A DNA stretch of 5,202 bases, taken from an uncultured Flavobacteriales bacterium (GTDB lineage Bacteria; Bacteroidota; Bacteroidia; Flavobacteriales_D; Sanyastnellaceae). The translations under genes and the position numbers were made by a program. The notes under the pieces were generated by a model that searched no databases, was not told where the DNA came from, and saw only the letters and a program-made list of their open reading frames with translations. The stretch is from assembly GCA_937974555.1 (NCBI GenBank), contig CALJKR010000040.1:1-5202 (forward strand), written 5' to 3'. Of the stretch, positions 1 to 5,202 are shown piece by piece (within the stretch, counting starts at the first letter, position 1; the number at the start of each line of letters is the position of its first letter).

Positions 1-56
1 TCATCCCCTCATCCCCTCATCCCCTCATCCCCTCATCCCCTCATCCCCTCATCCCT
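1..56. repeat. Octanucleotide tandem repeat (TCATCCCC)7
   Basis: Six perfect copies of TCATCCCC fill positions 1-48, and a seventh copy at 49-56 differs only in its last base. The array starts at the window edge, so its true length is unknown. On the - strand, which is the coding strand of the neighbouring permease gene, it reads GGGGATGA repeated, starting two bases after that gene's stop codon. It therefore lies in the 3' untranslated part or downstream spacer of the permease transcript. Runs of four G separated by four-base ATGA spacers fit the usual G-quadruplex pattern. The unit length is not a multiple of three. Function is unknown; the repeat itself is directly visible. Confidence 0.95.
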
Positions 57-58
57 TC

Positions 59-1309
59 TTACTCATACCTCAACGCCTCAATCGGATCCAACTTGGCGGC
101 TTGTGATGACGGATACCATCCGCTGACGATGCCGACGACTGCACAAATGACAAAGCCCAATGCGATCCACAACCAAGGGATGGTGAAGGGGGTCTCGAGA
201 AACAGGGAAAGGATGTTGCCAACCCATATCCCCAAGAATATGCCGATCAGTCCTCCAATTTGTCCGATGACGATGGACTCTATCAAAAATTGCATGCGGA
301 TGCGTCGAGGTGTCGCTCCCAAGGCTTTCCGAATGCCAATTTCTCGGGTGCGCTCGGTGACGCTGACGAGCATGATGTTCATGAGTCCGATGGATGCTCC
401 CAATAGGGTGATGATACCGATGAATATGCCGCCACTGGTAATGCCGGAGATCAATCCAGTTAATTCCTCTACCAATCCATTGCTCATGCGAATGTCAAAC
501 GATGCCTCTTCTCCTGGTTCATCACTGCGTATTACGCGCATGGCATTGACAGATTCTGAAAGCAAGTTGTTCATGATCTTGGTATCTGGACTTTGCACTT
601 GTATGCTGTAATTGATATTGTCGGCATTGAAGCATTTTTTGACATTCAAGGTGGGCACCATGCATTGGTTGTCTCCCGCAAATCCCATGGTGTTCCCTTT
701 GCTCTTCAATACGCCAATGACCTGAAAGGCGTGGTTCCCAATGCGCACCAATTGATTTACGGGATCTTGATTGTACAGGAAGATTTTCTCTACCACATCT
801 GCGCCCAATATGATGACATTGGACCCCTGACTCAACTCGGTTTCTGAAAATATCCGACCACTGGCCAGGGTATAGGAGGAAAGTTGAAAATACTCAGCAT
901 CACATCCCAAAACGCTTACGTTGGGGTTGGTTTTTTCTGCTTCAAATTGCACGGTGGTGTTGAAACTGGCGTTGGCGGTTACGGAAACCAATCCCTTTTC
1001 TTGCATTTGCTCTTTGAATCGCGCGGCTTGCTCAAAGGTGATGTTGGGATATACCTTGGACATACGACCATCACGCCCCCCGTGCCGCATGCTCTCGCCG
1101 GCTATCAAAGTAAAACTGTTGGATCCCAATCTGGAAAATTCATTCTTGATCTTGGCTTCGATGGCCGATACGGCGGTGATCATTCCCACCAAAGCCATGA
1201 TGCCCACAGCGATGATGCCGATGGTCAATGAAGCACGCAATTTCTGACTGGTCAATGATTGCCAAGCAATGCGAATGTTTTCAACAGATGTGGGAGAGAT
1301 CCATCTCAT
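59..1309 (-). CDS. MacB/FtsX-type ABC transporter permease
   Basis: This 416-residue inner-membrane protein has the layout of MacB-like permeases that lack a fused ATPase. A membrane segment lies at about residues 27-50. A large periplasmic domain of the MacB core type spans about 51-285, and three membrane segments lie near 291-316, 342-369 and 378-397. The cytoplasmic loop VTERTREIGIRKALGAT (317-333), which contacts the ATPase, and the terminal SSQAAKLDPIEALRYE are hallmarks of the family. Such permeases work as dimers with a separate MacB/LolD-type ATPase, often with a periplasmic adaptor, and move lipoproteins, peptides or drugs or transmit mechanical force. The substrate cannot be told here. 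No ATPase lies upstream, because the next gene is the divergent aconitase; a partner could lie downstream, outside the window. The ATG at 1309 is chosen because the conserved N-terminus (NIRIAWQSL) follows directly. No Shine-Dalgarno sequence is visible. Confidence 0.93.
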   Translation of the reverse strand: MRWISPTSVENIRIAWQSLTSQKLRASLTIGIIAVGIMALVGMITAVSAIEAKIKNEFSRLGSNSFTLIAGESMRHGGRDGRMSKVYPNITFEQAARFKEQMQEKGLVSVTANASFNTTVQFEAEKTNPNVSVLGCDAEYFQLSSYTLASGRIFSETELSQGSNVIILGADVVEKIFLYNQDPVNQLVRIGNHAFQVIGVLKSKGNTMGFAGDNQCMVPTLNVKKCFNADNINYSIQVQSPDTKIMNNLLSESVNAMRVIRSDEPGEEASFDIRMSNGLVEELTGLISGITSGGIFIGIITLLGASIGLMNIMLVSVTERTREIGIRKALGATPRRIRMQFLIESIVIGQIGGLIGIFLGIWVGNILSLFLETPFTIPWLWIALGFVICAVVGIVSGWYPSSQAAKLDPIEALRYE

Positions 1310-1411
1310 GGTCAGCGAAAATAGGGATTAACGGCGGTGGGAAAAAGTCTTTGTGAATTCATAACAATGTTTGCTATTCCTATCGTAATTTCGGGGCTCA
1401 AAATTTTAACC
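1310..1411. promoter_or_regulatory. Divergent intergenic region (permease / aconitase)
   Basis: These 102 bases separate the divergent start codons of the permease and aconitase genes and must hold a promoter for aconitase and probably one for the permease. The best candidate Bacteroidota -7 box for aconitase is AATGTTTG at 1366-1373, one mismatch from TAnnTTTG. No TTG lies at the expected spacing upstream, so the promoter position is not resolved. Neither start has a purine-rich ribosome binding site. The sequence just before the aconitase ATG is A/T-rich (AAAATTTTAACC), as is common in this phylum. No clear operator palindrome was found. Confidence 0.35.
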
Positions 1412-3682
<2,271 letters not shown>

Positions 3683-3702
3683 AATTCAAAGGCTATCAAA
3701 TG

Positions 3703-3717
3703 AAAAAGCCTCCCCAT
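3703..3717 (+). terminator. Left half of aconitase terminator, split by the insertion sequence
   Basis: AAAAAGCCTCCCCAT lies 21 bases after the aconitase stop codon and ends where the insertion sequence begins. It has no matching right arm nearby. The matching arm, GCGGGGCTTTTTTT, lies on the far side of the element at 5150-5163. Joined directly, the halves form an imperfect hairpin: AAAAAGCC pairs with GGCTTTTT, and two more C-G pairs follow a bulged T, closing on a short loop and ending in a T tract. The A tract on the other side would let it work in both directions. That the two halves were once one terminator is inferred. Confidence 0.6.
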
Positions 3718-3719
3718 TG

Positions 3720-3744
3720 TAGACTGCACCCAAAAAGTTAGACA
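3720..3744 (+). repeat. Terminal inverted repeat, orfB-side end (IRR)
   Basis: This 25-base end begins TAGACTGCACCC and continues with the 16-base core CCCAAAAAGTTAGACA shared with the other end. The orfB stop codon (3748-3750) lies three bases inside it, so the coding region runs almost to the tip. Allowing a two-base gap extends the similarity outward to a TG at 3718. Confidence 0.85.
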
Positions 3745-3747
3745 AAG

Positions 3748-4626
3748 TTAATTATTAATTTGTATATGATGAGCCCGGTATTCTATCGGGCTCATTCCTT
3801 TTAGATTTGTTTTTATTCTTTCATTGTTGTAGTACTTTATATATTCAACTATTTCTTTTTTTAGTTCATTGATTGATCTGTATTTTTTTAAATAAAACAG
3901 TTCGGTTTTAACTACTCCAAAGAAGTTTTCCATAACAGCATTATCCCAGCAATTTCCTTTTCTTGACATGCTTTGCACAATGTTACTTTTCTTAAGTAAA
4001 TCCTGATATCTTCTCATTTGATATTGCCATCCTTGATCAGAGTGAAGCATTATTTCATGATCACCTTTGGTCTTTCTGACAGCTGATTTAACCATGTCAA
4101 AGACACTTTTAAAATCAGGCCTTTCAGATATTTTATAGGAAATTATTTCTTGATTAAATAAATCGATTACTGGTGATAAGTATAATTTTTTACCCAGCAC
4201 ATTGAACTCAGTTACATCCGTCGCCCATTTCTGGTTTGGTCCTAATGTATTAAACTCACGGTTTAATATGTTTGGGGCTATTTTTCCTTGTTCTCCCTTG
4301 TAGGACTTGTATTTTTTTAATCGAATCATACTCTTCAGCTTGAGCTGTCGCATTAATCTTAGAACTGTTTTATGATTAATGATAATTCCCAATTTTTTCA
4401 ATACAAGGGTAATTCTTCGATAGCCCAAACGCCCTTTATGTTTGTGATAAACGGCAACTATGTGGCATTTTATATCACTGTATTTATCCGTGGACATAAT
4501 TCGAACATAGTAATAGTAGCAGCTCCGTGCCATCTCAGCACACTTCAGGAGTAACGCCAATTTGTAATCACGCCTTAGTTCGGTTATGGCTTGGGCTTTT
4601 TCCCGTTTTGAGCTAAGGCGCGAAGC
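3748..4626 (-). CDS. IS3-family transposase OrfB (DDE catalytic part)
   Basis: This is the catalytic half of the transposase, which carries out strand cleavage and joining of the element. The frame is open from just after a TGA at 4660-4662 down to the stop at 3748-3750. No ATG occurs near its beginning, so the main product is expected to be an OrfAB fusion of 452 residues made by -1 frameshifting at 4626. A TTG at 4558-4560 is the only candidate independent start, giving 270 residues. Numbered from that TTG, a small N-terminal helical region with the YRRI motif (about 25-80) precedes the integrase core. The triad is Asp115 (ATDVTEF), Asp175 (LHSDQG) and Glu211 (NAVMENFFG), an exact DD(35)E spacing. 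The C-terminal YYNNERIKTNLKGMSPIEYR is typical of IS150-type OrfB. No interrupting stop is present, so the enzyme is probably active. Confidence 0.92.
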   Translation of the reverse strand, partial: ASRLSSKREKAQAITELRRDYKLALLLKCAEMARSCYYYYVRIMSTDKYSDIKCHIVAVYHKHKGRLGYRRITLVLKKLGIIINHKTVLRLMRQLKLKSMIRLKKYKSYKGEQGKIAPNILNREFNTLGPNQKWATDVTEFNVLGKKLYLSPVIDLFNQEIISYKISERPDFKSVFDMVKSAVRKTKGDHEIMLHSDQGWQYQMRRYQDLLKKSNIVQSMSRKGNCWDNAVMENFFGVVKTELFYLKKYRSINELKKEIVEYIKYYNNERIKTNLKGMSPIEYRAHHIQINN

Positions 4627-4632
4627 TTTTTT
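4569..4632 (-). promoter_or_regulatory. Programmed -1 frameshift signal (A6G slippery site plus stem-loop)
   Basis: On the - strand the heptamer A AAA AAG lies at 4632-4626, in the correct phase with orfA codons TTA-AAA-AAG. Slipping back one base moves ribosomes into the orfB frame, which reads ASRLSSKREKAQAITELRRDY before joining the OrfB sequence. A stem starts three bases downstream: CGCGCCTTAG (4622-4613) pairs with CTAAGGCGTG (4578-4569), ten pairs with one G-U, or eight perfect inner pairs after a five-base spacer. The 34-base loop contains a possible small GGG/CCC hairpin and the orfA stop codon. Slippery heptamer, short spacer and stem are the standard elements of IS3-family frameshifting. 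Efficiency cannot be judged from sequence. Confidence 0.85.
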
Positions 4633-5105
4633 AAAAAGGCAAGTTCTGTGCGTAAGTATTCATTCTCTTGCAAAAGCTCCTCTTCTCTTGTTAAAGGTTT
4701 TGACTCTTTTGTAGATCGATTTTTCTTTGGATTTTTCATAATGACTTTTCTTCCTTTTGGTTGACTTATCAGTCCGTCAGCACCGTTTTGAGCATAAGCC
4801 CTTTGCCACGAAATAATCACAGATTCTCTGCTGATATTGAACTTGACACAAGCGTCTTTCAAAGATATAAGATTCGACTGAAGATACTGGACCACCTTTA
4901 ATTTAAAAGCAGTAGAATAACTTGTGTAGGTTCTTTGTTCAATTCCCTTAACACCATAACATTGATAGAAAGAATGCCACAATTGAATTTGTGAAGGATT
5001 CACGTCATACAATTTCCCAATGACCTTAAAACCAAGTCCTTGCTCGTCGTATGCTTTAATGCATTTCAATTTAAATGCAAGATCATTTTTTTTCTTTTTT
5101 GACAT
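4584..5105 (-). CDS. IS3-family transposase OrfA (DNA-binding helix-turn-helix protein)
   Basis: This 173-residue protein is the DNA-binding half of the transposase and probably recognises the terminal inverted repeats. Alone it often acts as a regulator in IS3-family elements. A basic start (SKKKKND) is followed by two helix-turn-helix domains: about residues 8-55 (AFKLKCIKAYDEQG, with Trp43) and about 66-112 (AFKLKVVQYL, with Trp100). A lysine-rich linker covers about 117-136. The C-terminal coiled coil at about 140-165 has leucines at heptad positions 144, 151 and 158, as in the leucine zipper through which OrfA and OrfAB multimerise. The length and two-domain layout match the IS150 type. 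It overlaps the open orfB frame by about 75 bases, and frameshifting occurs after Lys160. The ATG at 5105 follows a T tract with no ordinary spaced ribosome binding site; the only G-rich stretch (GGGG) sits in a hairpin arm. Confidence 0.93.
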   Translation of the reverse strand: MSKKKKNDLAFKLKCIKAYDEQGLGFKVIGKLYDVNPSQIQLWHSFYQCYGVKGIEQRTYTSYSTAFKLKVVQYLQSNLISLKDACVKFNISRESVIISWQRAYAQNGADGLISQPKGRKVIMKNPKKNRSTKESKPLTREEELLQENEYLRTELAFLKKLRALAQNGKKPKP

Positions 5106-5143
5106 AAAAAAAGCCCCAATAAGTGTCTAACTTTTTGGGGCTT
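5106..5143 (-). terminator. Hairpin plus T tract just upstream of orfA (possible read-through barrier)
   Basis: On the - strand, AAGCCCC (5143-5137), a 19-base loop and GGGGCTT (5117-5111) form a perfect seven-pair stem, followed by five more T, directly before the orfA ATG. This resembles a rho-independent terminator inside the element. It would stop transcription entering from outside and hide the GGGG stretch nearest the start codon. Many insertion sequences protect their transposase from outside transcription in this way. The loop contains most of the terminal repeat. The structure is visible; its function here is inferred. Confidence 0.45.
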
Positions 5144-5148
5144 GTCCA
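5124..5148 (-). repeat. Terminal inverted repeat, orfA-side end (IRL)
   Basis: Read on the - strand from 5148, this end begins TGGACAAGCCCC and continues into the shared core CCCAAAAAGTTAGACA. It differs from the other end at five of the outer nine positions and is identical afterwards. It lies 18 bases upstream of the orfA start codon. Confidence 0.85.
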
Positions 5149-5149
5149 T

Positions 5150-5163
5150 GCGGGGCTTTTTTT
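5150..5163 (+). terminator. Right half of split terminator
   Basis: GCGGGGCTTTTTTT lies just outside the element and complements AAAAAGCCTCCCCAT at 3703-3717 across the insertion. The segment also pairs with the element's own end: GGGGCTTTTTTTAT (5152-5165) is a perfect 14-base complement of ATAAAAAAAGCCCC (5104-5117), with 34 bases between. A hairpin with a T tract can therefore still form on the + strand and may terminate transcription leaving the element. Confidence 0.55.
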
Positions 5164-5180
5164 ATCAAAACAACTTTGTA

Positions 5181-5202
5181 TTACTCAACAACAATAGCAG
5201 AA
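5181..5202 (-). CDS. Possible C-terminal end of a convergent gene (partial)
   Basis: On the - strand the window edge reads, in one frame, six codons (SAIVVE) and then TAA at 5183-5181. The stop sits 17 bases from the T tract of the reconstructed bidirectional terminator, which is where the end of a gene convergent to aconitase would be expected. Six codons are far too few to identify a protein or to prove coding. The other two - strand frames also hit stops soon after (5187-5185 and 5169-5167), so this is a positional guess. Confidence 0.2.

Larger units (their letters stand above)
3718..5148 (-). mobile_element. IS3-family insertion sequence, IS150-like, apparently complete
   Basis: The element is about 1.43 kb and is transcribed on the - strand. 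Imperfect inverted repeats lie at 3720-3744 and 5124-5148, matching at 20 of 25 positions, including an identical 16-base core CCCAAAAAGTTAGACA (3729-3744, and its complement at 5124-5139). TG at 3718 and CA at 5148 fit the usual IS3-family ends. The sequence CCAT occurs at both borders (3714-3717 and 5146-5149) and may be the target duplication. That reading puts the right end at 5145 or 5146, so the right border is uncertain by two to three bases. Inside are orfA and orfB in the arrangement typical of the family, with intact reading frames and catalytic residues. A hand count gives about 28% GC in one 60-base stretch of the element (3781-3840) against 43% in a stretch of aconitase (2461-2520), which suggests a foreign origin. 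Confidence 0.92.

Noticed and set aside
1..56. The tandem array as a CRISPR.
   Set aside because: The 8-base units are directly adjacent, with no spacers.
93..1247. Several + strand open frames opposite the permease gene.
   Set aside because: They are antisense shadows of a well-supported permease, with low-complexity or unrecognisable products and no family motifs.
1366..1373. AATGTTTG as a firm Bacteroidota promoter for aconitase.
   Set aside because: It has one mismatch to the -7 consensus and no TTG at the expected distance upstream, so it is only mentioned within the intergenic entry.
1337..1411. N-terminal extension of aconitase from a GTG at 1337 (or ATG at 1367) with a hydrophobic stretch resembling a signal peptide.
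   Set aside because: Aconitase is cytoplasmic, family similarity begins at the ATG at 1412, and the extension occupies the only space available for promoters between the divergent genes.
4372..4554. A 60-codon + strand open frame within the insertion sequence.
   Set aside because: It is antisense to orfB, with no recognisable motif or start signal.
3748..5105. The separate orfA and orfB frames as a broken, frameshifted transposase pseudogene.
   Set aside because: The overlap, in-phase A6G slippery site and downstream stem match normal IS3-family expression, and all three DDE residues are intact.

Overview
The window looks like chromosomal DNA of a member of the Bacteroidota. The evidence is indirect: the aconitase is of the mitochondrial type common in that phylum, and there is no Shine-Dalgarno sequence before either chromosomal gene. 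The two chromosomal genes also have moderate GC content. No ribosomal or other phylogenetic marker is present, so a finer assignment is not possible.

Layout from left to right. Positions 1-56 hold a short tandem repeat, seven copies of an 8-base unit (TCATCCCC on the + strand, GGGGATGA on the - strand), which probably continues beyond the left edge. Positions 59-1309 (- strand) encode a MacB/FtsX-type ABC transporter permease; its ATPase partner is not in the window. A divergent intergenic region of about 100 bases follows. Positions 1412-3682 (+ strand) encode aconitate hydratase of the TCA cycle, with all three cluster cysteines and the main catalytic residues present.

About 35 bases after the aconitase stop codon, a 1.43-kb insertion sequence of the IS3 family (IS150-like) begins and fills nearly all the rest of the window. 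It has orfA and orfB on the - strand, an A6G slippery site with a well-placed downstream stem-loop for -1 frameshifting, a complete DD(35)E catalytic triad, and imperfect terminal inverted repeats sharing 16 identical bases. It appears intact and is visibly more AT-rich than its surroundings.

The flanks of the element read as two halves of one rho-independent terminator, which suggests the element inserted into the terminator loop behind the aconitase gene. The last 22 bases may carry the extreme C-terminus of a convergent gene on the - strand. I see no clearly new multi-gene system. The most notable points are the insertion into a terminator, the hairpins at the element's right end, the frameshift signal, and the G-rich octamer repeat next to the transporter gene.
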